From positions 1-41,769 of the IMG/VR virus record IMGVR_UViG_3300042868_001906: a DNA stretch of 41,769 bases; one strand, 5' to 3'. The notes under the pieces were generated by a model, which worked only from the letters and a program-made list of their open reading frames with translations, was not told where the DNA came from and ran no database searches. Positions 1 through 8,136 of the stretch are shown here, in pieces (position 1 is the stretch's first letter; every line of letters starts with the position of its first letter). The stretch is from a virus. The position numbers and the translations under genes are program-made.

Positions 1-1901
1 TCATCATGACCTTCTTTGACTTTTTCTTTTTCTTTTTGTCTTTGGTCTAGTTCTTTACCGTATGCTTGTACTTTCTTACGGAAATCCTTTTCCTGTTCAG
101 GAGTAGTTTCTCCTTTGGAACTTGATTTACGAGCATCGTATTCACCGGTATCTACTTCAGTAACAACAGCTTGGTCATCAGTGTTGATAAAGTTTTCACC
201 AACTAGATCGCCAATCTTTGCAGGACCACCAGTTGGACCCCATTGCCCTGCACGTTTCTGGTCAGCATCTAATTCCTCGTCAACCTTCTCAACATCACTG
301 TGAGCCATACTTGGCTTACCGTTTTCAGGGTTGCGAACGCCGGCTCTCTTTTTCAAGTCTTTCAACAAGTCTTCGTCACTACCGTGACCTAATTTGTTTA
401 ATGCTTTTTGACCAACATCTTTAATCTTGTCAATGATACCTTCATCAACAGGGGAATCGGCTAAGCCACGCTCAACCTGTTTGATCCAACCGCTAACATC
501 ACTTGAACCAATTTCGTCAACATCACCTACAAAGTCAGCTACATCACCGATTGCGTTAGAGACTTTCTCTGGACCGTACTTTGATAATAAGTCTAGACGT
601 TGCATTAAGATTCTACGTAGAATGGCACTAGCAACAGGACTATCAATATCGTCACCACCGTCTAATCTTCCTTCAGGAATACCTTGTGGGTTTAATGCAG
701 TCTGACCACCGTCACCTTCTTCGGCTAATCCAAATGCTTTTAGATTGCCGGCTTCTGTTTTTTCATTGTGAGCTAGTGTTTCTGCGCCGGCAGCTTCGTT
801 GATATCATCATCTACATCTTCTGCTCCGCCTTCACCTGCATCACCTGCAGTATCACCGTCGGTTTCTTCACTAGCTTCGCCACCATCGCCACCTTCAAGT
901 AAGCTATCAGCCCACTCAGCTAGTTCTGTAACTTCAGTCATTTCACTAATGTTCTTAGAAAGTTTAGCTAAGATTGGCATTGCAGATTCAATGCGAGGAT
1001 CAACTGTTTCTTGCACAAACAATTCGTTAACAGCAGTCGTATCACTATCGTCTTCCATCAATGATGGAGTCCATGATTCAAAGTATGCTTCGTATCCACG
1101 CTTACCAGACATACGTGATAATGTTTCACGCAATGAATTATAATGGTTTACACCTTCATTAATTAGTTTTTGACTAGATTCATTGAACTGACCATTACGT
1201 GTAGCACGAACAAAGCCTGCCATCTTTGAATATTCTTCAACTAAGCCTTTGATGTGTTGACCACGGTCATCATACGGTGTACCACCTTCAGCGATGTGAC
1301 GAGCATAAACACGTGCAATGCCAGGCTTTGTGGTGTTCAATAAGAAACGCTCACCGCTTGCATTCTCTACGAAAATACGATTGATGTTACGATAGCGTTG
1401 TTCACCTTCTTCAATCTTACGTGAGTGTTCAATAACGATTTTAACTGAAGGTACAGCATCGCTATAACTAGCACTTTTACCCATTGGGTAATAACCCTCT
1501 GATACTCTTTCTTTCTTGTCCATATGTTCCCTTTGTGCCATGTCGGCTTCTAAATGATTCTCGTTGCGTAATTCAAAACTTAATTGTCTACGTTGTGCCC
1601 AGTTCTTAAGATGACTGATTAGTGCTGTCCAACTGTCAGAATAAGGTGTTCCTGATGTGTTGTCGCTTGGGCTACTAGATACACTATCACCGTAGTATAT
1701 CTTTAATTTTTTAGATCCGTCAATGGAAATCCAAACCTTACCGTAATTTTCACCATCTTTGATGAAATCAAATTTTATGACTGCGGCTTCTTCTGGTACA
1801 GGAGTAATTTTTCCTGTAGCATCCATTGGTTTTGGATTATAACCTTTGTTATCTAAAAGATCGTATAATTTGCGCTGTAAAGCTTCTGAATTGATTGACA
1901 T
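1..1901 (-). CDS. Large acidic phage protein, 3' end cut by window edge
   Basis: The reading frame starts at an ATG at 1901 and stays open to base 1, giving about 633 codons without a stop. I do not recognise a catalytic domain. The N-terminal ~80 residues look globular (IKFDFIKDGENYGKVWISIDG). A region rich in Gly, Asp and Glu follows around residues 325-365, and the visible end is highly charged (DQRQKEKEKVKEGHD). It lies just downstream of the terminase on the same strand, so a structural or morphogenetic role is possible but inferred. No Shine-Dalgarno sequence precedes the ATG. A GATAAATAC box ends only 4 bases upstream, so the mRNA could be nearly leaderless. Confidence 0.8.
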   Translation of the reverse strand, partial: MSINSEALQRKLYDLLDNKGYNPKPMDATGKITPVPEEAAVIKFDFIKDGENYGKVWISIDGSKKLKIYYGDSVSSSPSDNTSGTPYSDSWTALISHLKNWAQRRQLSFELRNENHLEADMAQREHMDKKERVSEGYYPMGKSASYSDAVPSVKIVIEHSRKIEEGEQRYRNINRIFVENASGERFLLNTTKPGIARVYARHIAEGGTPYDDRGQHIKGLVEEYSKMAGFVRATRNGQFNESSQKLINEGVNHYNSLRETLSRMSGKRGYEAYFESWTPSLMEDDSDTTAVNELFVQETVDPRIESAMPILAKLSKNISEMTEVTELAEWADSLLEGGDGGEASEETDGDTAGDAGEGGAEDVDDDINEAAGAETLAHNEKTEAGNLKAFGLAEEGDGGQTALNPQGIPEGRLDGGDDIDSPVASAILRRILMQRLDLLSKYGPEKVSNAIGDVADFVGDVDEIGSSDVSGWIKQVERGLADSPVDEGIIDKIKDVGQKALNKLGHGSDEDLLKDLKKRAGVRNPENGKPSMAHSDVEKVDEELDADQKRAGQWGPTGGPAKIGDLVGENFINTDDQAVVTEVDTGEYDARKSSSKGETTPEQEKDFRKKVQAYGKELDQRQKEKEKVKEGHD

Positions 1902-1905
1902 AGAT

Positions 1906-1914
1906 GTATTTATC
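1906..1914 (-). promoter_or_regulatory. Late-promoter-like box GATAAATAC
   Basis: The minus strand reads GATAAATAC, close to the T4 late consensus TATAAATA and the NATAAATA form of T4-like cyanophages. The same 9-mer occurs at 4498-4506 and 7307-7315, each time before a gene of the virion region. Here it is only 4 bases from the ATG, so it would give an almost leaderless mRNA, or it may be coincidental. Confidence 0.45.
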
Positions 1915-1922
1915 TTTGTATG

Positions 1923-3482
1923 TTAATTCAATACAGCAAAGAAGGGCAAGGGGGCAATGTATTCCTCATGGTCTCGCATATGATTCTCAAGGTTATAGTG
2001 ATAATCACTCAGAACCTGCAAAATACGTACAATCAATAAGCTAGCCATGACCAAATCGTCAGTATCGCCTATTTTTGCCGCATAACTTCCCCCGGATGCT
2101 ACAAATGCTTTTAATTCTGAAATTAATCCAAAGCTATGAATAGTCATCTTTTTGCTCTCTACTAGTGTTTTAAACTTAGCACAGGCTGCGAGTTTGCTCT
2201 TGTTAGTAGTGTTGAATCCCCTACGATTCTTCCCGGCTTCGCTCAAAAAGATACCAGGAATATTACTCTCACCGTATTCATTTAACGAAACAATAGCTGC
2301 CTCACCGATACTGTTATTTTCTATTGAATAGTACAAACTGTTTGGTTCGTTCGTGCATTCAACAATGTATTTGTTAATTTGTGCAATCAATTTAATCTGT
2401 GTAGGAATATCTGTCTTGTTGTGCTTCCACTCACCTATTTGAGTCGTAGTATTAGCTTCAAAGATTTGAATAGCTGCCGGGTCACCACCTGTACCTAAGC
2501 TTGGGTCTAGTGCAACTGCATATATGTTCCCCTTCTCAGGCTTCTTATACCAACGAACTTGTCCCATCCTAGTGGCAGGTTCTTTACCTTCTAGCATGAT
2601 TAGTGTGTTTGGATTGATAAGTGTTTCATCAGCAATAATGAACTCACAACCAATCTCTCGATTGAAACGATCCTCACCAAGTTGGGCCTTCATTTCGTCA
2701 GCCCACTTTTGATCTCGGCCGGGTTGTTCGGTCCAATAAGCACGATAGGATCTGAAACCGTTAACACCTATCTCTGTCTTGTTACCATACTCATCTTCTG
2801 TCTTGTTAGCACCCTTCCAGATCAAAGCAAACTGGTCTTCGTCACTGTTTGGAGTACTTGTGATAATTGCTTTACCACCAGTTGACAATGTAGGCGTAAT
2901 GGCAGTCCAGAATTCTGTCGCAATAGAGGGTCGCACGAATGCGAACTCATCAAGGTATAGTAGAGAGATAGACATACCACGACCTGTGTTTTCGGTTGTT
3001 GTAGCTGAAACAATACGTGATCCGTTTTCAAAGTCAAGTGAGCCTTTGTTATACGTAGTAACACCGGCTTTAATATGGTCGGGACATGCTTCGTATGCAT
3101 AACGAATACGTTGCATAATCTCTTGAGCACCTGTATACTTGTGCGCCGCAATAAGAATTGTACTGTCGGGTACAAACATAGCATACCACAAGAGATAACC
3201 TGCAGCCGAAGTTGACTTACCTGACTGACGAGGCATTAATGATATGGAAAAACGATATCTATGATATGTATCAATTAATCGTTCTTGATATTCCCACGGG
3301 TGATACAACATTGAACCCCTAGTAGGGTGTTGTATGTAAAAGAAGTTATCCATGAAGTATAGATATCCCGTGTTAGGATCGCAACACTTTATAAATTCTT
3401 GCAGATCCTTATCAGTTTTAAATTGCGTCTTTTTATACGGATCTTTAACTAATGAAGGTGCATTGTTGGTAGGTTTACTCAT
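1923..3482 (-). CDS. terL: Phage terminase large subunit (gp17-like)
   Basis: This is the DNA-packaging motor, an ATPase plus headful nuclease, in 519 residues, which fits T4-type large terminases that are somewhat shorter than T4 gp17. The ATPase half shows Walker A MPRQSGKST (83-91), Walker B LLYLDEF (174-180) and a coupling motif TSTPNS (208-213). The RNase H-like nuclease half shows acidic residues in ALDPS (D326), SIENN (E388) and DTDDLV (D475/D476). All expected catalytic residues are present, so it should be active. The gene downstream is 1..1901, and 26 bases upstream lies the 91-residue gene at 3509. It is the strongest single marker that the window is viral. Confidence 0.97.
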   Translation of the reverse strand: MSKPTNNAPSLVKDPYKKTQFKTDKDLQEFIKCCDPNTGYLYFMDNFFYIQHPTRGSMLYHPWEYQERLIDTYHRYRFSISLMPRQSGKSTSAAGYLLWYAMFVPDSTILIAAHKYTGAQEIMQRIRYAYEACPDHIKAGVTTYNKGSLDFENGSRIVSATTTENTGRGMSISLLYLDEFAFVRPSIATEFWTAITPTLSTGGKAIITSTPNSDEDQFALIWKGANKTEDEYGNKTEIGVNGFRSYRAYWTEQPGRDQKWADEMKAQLGEDRFNREIGCEFIIADETLINPNTLIMLEGKEPATRMGQVRWYKKPEKGNIYAVALDPSLGTGGDPAAIQIFEANTTTQIGEWKHNKTDIPTQIKLIAQINKYIVECTNEPNSLYYSIENNSIGEAAIVSLNEYGESNIPGIFLSEAGKNRRGFNTTNKSKLAACAKFKTLVESKKMTIHSFGLISELKAFVASGGSYAAKIGDTDDLVMASLLIVRILQVLSDYHYNLENHMRDHEEYIAPLPFFAVLN

Positions 3483-3508
3483 ACAGTTATTTAGTAGTTA
3501 GTGTACTA

Positions 3509-3784
3509 CTATTTAGAAAATGGGTCTTCGCCGGTAAGATGCGGCTTAGCAAACATAACTTTGAACCACTCTTTATCACCCGGCTTAATATTGTTCTCAC
3601 GCATGTACTGAGATTTCTTTGCCGCTAGCTCATGATTGGGAGTCACTGAAGTTTCTCCTGTAATCTTACCTGACCCGCTTAAACGTTTCAATTCGTCAAG
3701 CGACATATCCTTCTCAGGGACTGTTACATCCTTGAGTTTAGAATATGCCGATTGAAGTTTACTTTGTTTAAATGGATCGAACAT
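3509..3784 (-). CDS. Small hypothetical protein upstream of terL
   Basis: A 91-residue charged soluble protein with no membrane segment or recognisable enzyme motif. It starts MFDPFKQSKL and ends HLTGEDPFSK. Small terminase subunits commonly sit directly before terL, so that role is conceivable. However, no helix-turn-helix or central coiled coil is evident, and T4 gp16 is longer. Treat it as unknown. It is separated from terL by 26 bases and probably co-transcribed. Confidence 0.75.
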   Translation of the reverse strand: MFDPFKQSKLQSAYSKLKDVTVPEKDMSLDELKRLSGSGKITGETSVTPNHELAAKKSQYMRENNIKPGDKEWFKVMFAKPHLTGEDPFSK

Positions 3785-3812
3785 TATACAATTGTACCAG
3801 TGTTAAATTTAA

Positions 3813-4475
3813 TTACACCGGGGTCACTGTGACAATGATACTTGGACTTGCTGGATATCCAATTATGGCATTTCCTGCTATAGTTGGAAAGCTAAACACA
3901 GTTGCACTGGCAGAATAGGCTATTTCATAGTAGTCACCGGAAGTTGCATTAGCAAGAATGTTATAACTTTGAACTACTTGAAGATTTTGGTCTAATGTGA
4001 CAAATCCTGCGCTATCTGGAATAGCTGTGCCATTTTTCTTGAACCATATGGTTGCTGAGGCAGTGGTGCCGCCACCAAGAGCCTTGTCCACTTGTGCGCT
4101 GAACTGAATATTATACAGTCCAGTTTGATTGATGATAATACGACTATTGCTGGCACCTGTCCCCAACACTACATTGCTGGTCGGGTCAGAGTTGTTGAAT
4201 GAAAACCGATATTCAGTATTAGCACTTGCTACAGTTTGTGAGGCATTGCTCCAAAATTGTCCGTATGCCGAAGTGATGCCGCTACTACTAATTGCAGTAA
4301 GTTGGCCGGCATTATTACCAACATAAAGTGCAGGAGGATCAACTTCTAGATTGACAACTAATTCGCCTGGGCGAGCATTGCCGTCATAATTTACCAAAGT
4401 TTCTTGTGCGTTGTCTTTCATTGCGGCACGGGAGATGCCGGTAATGTTTGCGTATGGTGGGGGTGGATTAGCCAT
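3813..4475 (-). CDS. C1q/TNF-like jelly-roll appendage protein
   Basis: 220 residues. The N-terminal part (about 30-65) resembles short phage appendage anchors (PGELVVNLEVDPPALYVGN). The C-terminal part, about 75-220, has the alternating strand pattern of a C1q/TNF-like jelly roll: SNASQTV, FNNSDPTSNV, INQTGLYNIQFSAQ, ATIWFKKNGT and DYYEIAYSASATV. Such domains trimerise on phage fibres and surface decorations, so a virion fibre or head decoration is the likely role. No catalytic motif is visible. The start is preceded by a long palindrome and a late-type box, see 4478-4506. Confidence 0.75.
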   Translation of the reverse strand: MANPPPPYANITGISRAAMKDNAQETLVNYDGNARPGELVVNLEVDPPALYVGNNAGQLTAISSSGITSAYGQFWSNASQTVASANTEYRFSFNNSDPTSNVVLGTGASNSRIIINQTGLYNIQFSAQVDKALGGGTTASATIWFKKNGTAIPDSAGFVTLDQNLQVVQSYNILANATSGDYYEIAYSASATVFSFPTIAGNAIIGYPASPSIIVTVTPV

Positions 4476-4477
4476 AA

Positions 4478-4503
4478 AAATACTCTCTATATAGAGAGTA
4501 TTT
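4478..4503. repeat. Perfect 26-bp palindrome over a gene start region
   Basis: Bases 4478-4490 (AAATACTCTCTAT) are the exact inverse complement of 4491-4503. It fills nearly the whole intergenic gap between the stop at 4502 and the ATG at 4475. In minus-strand RNA it would fold into a hairpin whose 3' arm contains the only purine-rich ribosome-binding candidate (AGAGAG). It could therefore act as a translational switch, a terminator with flanking U residues, or an operator. Its function is inferred. Confidence 0.8.
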
Positions 4504-4506
4504 ATC
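4498..4506 (-). promoter_or_regulatory. Late-promoter-like box GATAAATAC before 4475
   Basis: The minus strand reads GATAAATAC 22 bases upstream of the appendage-protein ATG and overlaps the upstream stop codon. The spacing suits a late promoter, and transcription would begin inside the palindrome. Confidence 0.55.
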
Positions 4507-5233
4507 TAGTTTTTATATTTGGAAATCCTAGAGGAGGTTGTCCCCAAAGTGCAATTGTTTTTGGATCTAAAATATGAGTCATCCACTTCCACCACATTTC
4601 ATGCAATTGGTCAGCGGCTTTTGGCAATTCTATTCCAAACTTATCAGCTAACAACACACGTAGATTTTCGCTTCCATTTTTGGTAAAAAGATTTACGGTC
4701 TTAAACATGAAGCCGTTACTATCATCAATTTTTATGTAACTATCATTGTGAATGCTACCTATTTCAGTAGGGAAATGATAATCTCTCATAGGGCTATGAT
4801 ATTCATAGGTTGTTATTCTATGATAGGGTAGCGTACCCTCTTCTGGATAATCTAAAATGATACCAACATAGTCTTTACCCAACTCTTTCAATATTTCAGT
4901 ATCGTATGCGTGGTAAAAATTAAAGATGTGCCCTTGAATCAATAGCTTTCTGTCATTATTCAATACTTGTTCTTTGGGGATATATTCATATAATCTATCT
5001 ATATGATGTATGTCCTTACCAACATGAGCATTTACATATTTAGGGAAAGTTTTAGTATATGGAACTTTTTTGTATTGTTCTACAAGCCAAGTAGGATAAT
5101 CTTTATCCACCTCTACTCTAGGAGCAAAATCTTTACAGAGGCTAATCATGTTACACACATGATTGCCACCGGTTGCTCCGGGATATATCACGTAGACATA
5201 TTTTGCCTTTTGAAAGTTATCCCGGATAGTCAT
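4502..5233 (-). CDS. Hypothetical protein, possibly sulfotransferase-like P-loop fold
   Basis: 243 residues. The N-terminus reads YVYVIYPGATGGNHVCNMIS (13-32). This hydrophobic strand followed by a Gly-rich, Asn/His loop resembles the 5'-phosphosulfate-binding loop of sulfotransferases, but a canonical lysine is missing. No other motif is convincing. It overlaps the methyltransferase gene by one base (TAATG-type junction at 5233), suggesting translational coupling. The two could act on the same small molecule or glycan. The family assignment is tentative. Confidence 0.6.
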   Translation of the reverse strand: MTIRDNFQKAKYVYVIYPGATGGNHVCNMISLCKDFAPRVEVDKDYPTWLVEQYKKVPYTKTFPKYVNAHVGKDIHHIDRLYEYIPKEQVLNNDRKLLIQGHIFNFYHAYDTEILKELGKDYVGIILDYPEEGTLPYHRITTYEYHSPMRDYHFPTEIGSIHNDSYIKIDDSNGFMFKTVNLFTKNGSENLRVLLADKFGIELPKAADQLHEMWWKWMTHILDPKTIALWGQPPLGFPNIKTR

Positions 5234-5925
5234 TACTTAATATCTAATGGTCTCTGTTTAGTTGCCATGATGCAGAAATACTTTTCTTTCATAGTAACTT
5301 GCTCGCCTGTTTCTTGATTTGGCATACTGATATCAAATTCTAGTACGTTAAAACTATTGATATCAAACCCGGTACGATGCAACAACGCTGCCAATTGATT
5401 CTGTCCTAAGATACTGTAGTGATTCAAGTTATATTCATGTCGGCGATCACAGTCAGGAGCGGGTACTTCAATATAAATCTTGCCACCTTGCTTCAACACA
5501 CGATTGTATTCCATCAAGCTAAAAATAGGATATGGGCTATGTTCTAATGCATGACGCAAGAAGATGAATTCTACAGATTCATCATGGTAACCTTTTTCCT
5601 GCGGTAAGAATGTCAAGTCATATTTCTTAATAGTATGACCTTTCTTTTCACAAATGTCAACGTCACCCGGGCTCAATGTTACACCGGTTAAGTCAGTATA
5701 ACCTCTAGTTTTCATTTCATCTAAGAAGTAACCAGGACCGCAACCTAAATCTAAGATTCTAGTATTCTTGGGTAGATTTAACGGGTCAATATATGTTTTT
5801 ACAACTTCACGTGTCATGTTCTCATGCATCGGGCTATCGCCCTCGTCATAGATATGGGCTGTGTATAGCCACTCGTTGTAAAATTTTAATTTGATTAGGT
5901 CGAGAGTGTTGTTGATATCAATCAT
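5233..5925 (-). CDS. Class I SAM-dependent methyltransferase
   Basis: 230 residues. Motif I is ILDLGCGPG (57-65), followed by a second strand near TGVTLSPGDVDIC, an acidic strand around VEFIFLRHALEH (the methyltransferase-11 style D/LRHALEH stretch) and the GGKIYIEVPAPD strand. These place it in the methyltransferase-11/23 type that methylates small molecules or sugars. The substrate is unknown. The upstream box CTATAAATT at 5938 may drive it. It is coupled to the gene at 4502. Confidence 0.88.
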   Translation of the reverse strand: MIDINNTLDLIKLKFYNEWLYTAHIYDEGDSPMHENMTREVVKTYIDPLNLPKNTRILDLGCGPGYFLDEMKTRGYTDLTGVTLSPGDVDICEKKGHTIKKYDLTFLPQEKGYHDESVEFIFLRHALEHSPYPIFSLMEYNRVLKQGGKIYIEVPAPDCDRRHEYNLNHYSILGQNQLAALLHRTGFDINSFNVLEFDISMPNQETGEQVTMKEKYFCIMATKQRPLDIK

Positions 5926-5937
5926 TGAGATTCCTGT

Positions 5938-5945
5938 AATTTATA
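5938..5945 (-). promoter_or_regulatory. TATAAATT late-promoter-like box
   Basis: The minus strand reads TATAAATT 12 bases before the methyltransferase ATG at 5925, with an AGGA ribosome-binding site between. It differs by one base from the T4 late consensus. Confidence 0.4.
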
Positions 5946-5976
5946 GAATTACTTATTCTCAGAATAGACTGATAAA

Positions 5977-6354
5977 TTATTTTCTCTTGTAGCCCTTAAA
6001 AGGCTTTACAACACTTTGAGTATTAGCAGATGATAATTCTTCACTATCCATATCACCTTTATTTAAATCTTTATACTCTAATCCGGCAGCTTTATATGCT
6101 AATTTAAGCATATCTTGTTCCTCTTTGGTGTAGGCATGTGCAGTATTGTGTTTACCTACCCAACTTTCTGCAGGCATTTCAATTGGATTTATTCCATCAC
6201 TACTTGCTACGGCCATCATTAGACGATTTAAATCATATTGTCTATCATAGCTGTCTATTTTCTTTGAAAAAATATTTAACCCGCGGGTAGCTTGTTGTTG
6301 ATGGTCAGATATTTTGCCAACTTTAGATTCGAATACAAATTCATTTGCTCTCAT
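5977..6354 (-). CDS. Hypothetical phage protein, MRA-x-EF family member 1
   Basis: 125 residues starting MRANEFVFE and ending KPFKGYKRK. The neighbour at 6351 starts MRAKEFITE and ends KPFKGYKK, so the two share both ends although the middles differ. This one carries KISDHQQQATRGL and ESWVGKHNTAHAY segments; I recall similar ones in marine T4-like phage proteins of unknown role, but cannot name a family. The shared termini look like a common docking or processing signal, perhaps for virion assembly, which is inference. It overlaps the neighbour by 4 bases. Confidence 0.8.
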   Translation of the reverse strand: MRANEFVFESKVGKISDHQQQATRGLNIFSKKIDSYDRQYDLNRLMMAVASSDGINPIEMPAESWVGKHNTAHAYTKEEQDMLKLAYKAAGLEYKDLNKGDMDSEELSSANTQSVVKPFKGYKRK

Positions 6355-6746
6355 TTTTTATATCCTTTAAAGGGCTTGAGAGTTGATTGTATATTGGTGT
6401 TAGGTATTTCATTACTATTAGCAGCGGTGACTAATTTTTTACCAGTCTTTCCTACTTTTTTCAAGGTTTTGTCAATAGTATTACCTAGGTCTTCATCGAA
6501 TTCAGAAGAAACTAATTGATGCTCTCCCCAAGATGTTTCTGATTGAAATTCGTTTTTAAATTCATTTTGGACACCATCGTCTTGGCCGCCCTCGCCTCTG
6601 ACGGCAGCAAACGCTACGCCAAATCTATATAACTCATAGAAATCATTATTTTTTAAATCAGGCATGATATAGGTGTTGGGCAAAGAGTAAGATGCAACTG
6701 TTAGTCCATCTGTTCGTTGCTCAGTGATAAATTCTTTTGCTCTCAT
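6351..6746 (-). CDS. Hypothetical phage protein, MRA-x-EF family member 2
   Basis: 131 residues starting MRAKEFITEQRTDG and ending TLKPFKGYKK. It shares its first ~10 and last ~10 residues with the downstream gene at 5977 but has a different middle (DFYELYRFGVAFAAVRGEGG). No catalytic motif is visible. It abuts the appendage gene at 6746 with a one-base overlap and overlaps 5977 by four bases, so all three are likely translated from one mRNA. Function unknown, probably virion associated. Confidence 0.8.
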   Translation of the reverse strand: MRAKEFITEQRTDGLTVASYSLPNTYIMPDLKNNDFYELYRFGVAFAAVRGEGGQDDGVQNEFKNEFQSETSWGEHQLVSSEFDEDLGNTIDKTLKKVGKTGKKLVTAANSNEIPNTNIQSTLKPFKGYKK

Positions 6747-7285
6747 TACGCAGGCTGTTCAGTTGTTAAAGGAATGCTATTTTCAGTGCCTAATACATCA
6801 CCGGAGAATCCTTCTAGACCTAGTGGCATTCCGAGTACTACTTCATTGAAAGTAATTTGAGCCGATACAAAATGCTCTATGGTGGCATTTGCATTGGGGT
6901 TGACTAAAATTCTTACGTTACCACCCACTAAATCCATATTATAATTGGATACCACATAGTTACCAAACATAGTAGTTGCAAATGCAGTAAACTTTACATT
7001 ATTTGCGCCGTTATTAATTGCCGCATTGAGTGTGATGTTTTGACTGTTTGCTGTATTTGGCAAGTATGAATTTATTTGAAAAACACCCTGAGTGAATATG
7101 TTTGCGTCAGTCTCAAAAATAACTTGATTAGCTGTATTTCCAGTAGTGATACCAAGATACGTGAATACACCAGTCGAAAATATTTCTGCAAAGTTGTTAT
7201 TGATTTTTTGAAATGCTGTACGTAGCGGGTCACCTTCACCATCGTTGGGTAATGCGCCTATGTTAATTATTTCCGGGGTGGTCAT
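6746..7285 (-). CDS. Phage tail-fibre/appendage N-terminal-type protein
   Basis: 179 residues. The N-terminus reads INIGALPNDGEGDPLRTAFQ (6-25) and then KINNNFAEIF, an N-terminal module common in phage tail-fibre and baseplate-associated proteins. The rest is rich in Asn, Thr and Ala with beta-strand periodicity and no catalytic residues. A virion appendage is likely. An AGGA ribosome-binding site precedes the ATG and a GATAAATAC late-type box lies 21 bases upstream. Confidence 0.8.
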   Translation of the reverse strand: MTTPEIINIGALPNDGEGDPLRTAFQKINNNFAEIFSTGVFTYLGITTGNTANQVIFETDANIFTQGVFQINSYLPNTANSQNITLNAAINNGANNVKFTAFATTMFGNYVVSNYNMDLVGGNVRILVNPNANATIEHFVSAQITFNEVVLGMPLGLEGFSGDVLGTENSIPLTTEQPA

Positions 7286-7306
7286 GCTAAAATCCTAATG
7301 TATAGT

Positions 7307-7315
7307 GTATTTATC
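7307..7315 (-). promoter_or_regulatory. Late-promoter-like box GATAAATAC before 7285
   Basis: The minus strand reads GATAAATAC, identical to the boxes at 1906 and 4498, 21 bases upstream of the appendage gene. It lies in the 69-base gap between the spanin gene and 7285, a suitable place for a promoter. Confidence 0.6.
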
Positions 7316-7354
7316 AAAAGATGACCAATTGACAAATGAGTGGTTAATATGCTA

Positions 7355-7618
7355 TTATTTTGCAGAGTCAAATATCTTTTTTTGCTCAAGATACCACTCT
7401 TGCCACCCATCTATTTTAGTTGAACATTCATAGTACAAAGAATAGTTATGAACTACGACTTTTAACATGTCAGTTATAGACACCTTGTCACCTTCGACCT
7501 TCTTCAAGTCTTCGCATTTTTTCATTAATTCTGGTGCTGCATTTGGAAATTTTTGTGCGACAGGTACGACTGTGGTCGCACATCCCGAAAGAAATAGAAC
7601 TATTAATATGTGTTTCAT
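7355..7618 (-). CDS. Small lipoprotein, likely outer-membrane spanin (Rz1-like)
   Basis: 87 residues. The N-terminus MKHILIVLFLSGCATT is a short lipoprotein signal with a lipobox ending in Cys13. The mature part is soluble, with three further regions: PVAQKFPNAAPEL, the helix MKKCEDLKKVEG and a C-terminal helix with YYECSTKIDGWQEW. It overlaps by four bases with an upstream gene encoding an inner-membrane coiled-coil protein. This arrangement is typical of two-component spanins, which fuse inner and outer membranes at lysis. The Cys residues at about 35 and 63 could form disulfides. Confidence 0.7.
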   Translation of the reverse strand: MKHILIVLFLSGCATTVVPVAQKFPNAAPELMKKCEDLKKVEGDKVSITDMLKVVVHNYSLYYECSTKIDGWQEWYLEQKKIFDSAK

Positions 7619-8112
7619 TTCTTGTCACCTTTGTTTAATTCAGCAGCCTGATTATGTATATCTACGAATTCCTTAGGTACAGGACAATTTTCAATGTATT
7701 TTATAACTTCTTCTCGTCTTACTCGTTCCGGACCTTCTACTTCTTTGATGATTTCTTTGGTGTTCCATTTATCGACATACTTGATAATGTCGTTGCCCTT
7801 TTCTTTGACTATCTTAGTTTTTTCTACTATTTTTTCTTGGATTTCAATGTTCTTCTCGCTAGACTTAGCTTCAGCCTGTGCAAGTTTTGCTTCCATCTCT
7901 TTGACTTTTAGCTGCCATTCTTTATTGTCAGCTAGCCCGCCCTCAAGATAAACTCCAAGAGTAAGTATCAATAAACTGATAACTTGTATAGCAAATTTAT
8001 AAGCCCTGATAAAGGGGACAAAACCCAAGATGAACCCTGCTATAGTTCCCAGTACACCCACAGCAAAGATAGCGTGAGTGACCCATTCCGGCAGTACAGT
8101 TAATATCCACAT
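7615..8112 (-). CDS. Inner-membrane coiled-coil protein, likely Rz-type spanin
   Basis: 165 residues. Two hydrophobic segments (about 11-33 and 39-57) are followed by a long Lys/Glu/Ala coiled coil (about 65-110). The C-terminus contains NCPVPKEFVDIHNQAAE (about 142-158), which matches the CPVP-x-x-F/W-V-x-x-H-x-A-A ending seen in many Rz proteins. With the overlapping lipoprotein gene this forms an i-spanin/o-spanin pair. Two membrane segments rather than one is slightly unusual; the first could be a holin-like part. No endolysin gene is seen nearby. Confidence 0.7.
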   Translation of the reverse strand: MWILTVLPEWVTHAIFAVGVLGTIAGFILGFVPFIRAYKFAIQVISLLILTLGVYLEGGLADNKEWQLKVKEMEAKLAQAEAKSSEKNIEIQEKIVEKTKIVKEKGNDIIKYVDKWNTKEIIKEVEGPERVRREEVIKYIENCPVPKEFVDIHNQAAELNKGDKK

Positions 8113-8119
8113 AGTACCC

Positions 8120-8128
8120 GTATTTATA
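8120..8128 (-). promoter_or_regulatory. TATAAATAC late-promoter-like box before spanins
   Basis: The minus strand reads TATAAATAC, a full match to the T4 late consensus, ending 7 bases before the ATG at 8112. It lies in the 24-base gap after the aminotransferase stop. It would give a very short leader. Confidence 0.5.
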
Positions 8129-8136
8129 CTAGGTAC

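Noticed and set aside
1-1143. Four plus-strand Ser-rich frames
   Set aside because: They are shadows of the acidic minus-strand protein, which is open from 1901 to the edge.
7329-7358. Plus-strand promoter-like TTGACA-18-TATTAT
   Set aside because: It would run antisense into the spanin genes, there is no plus-strand gene to serve, and AT-rich sequence gives such matches by chance.
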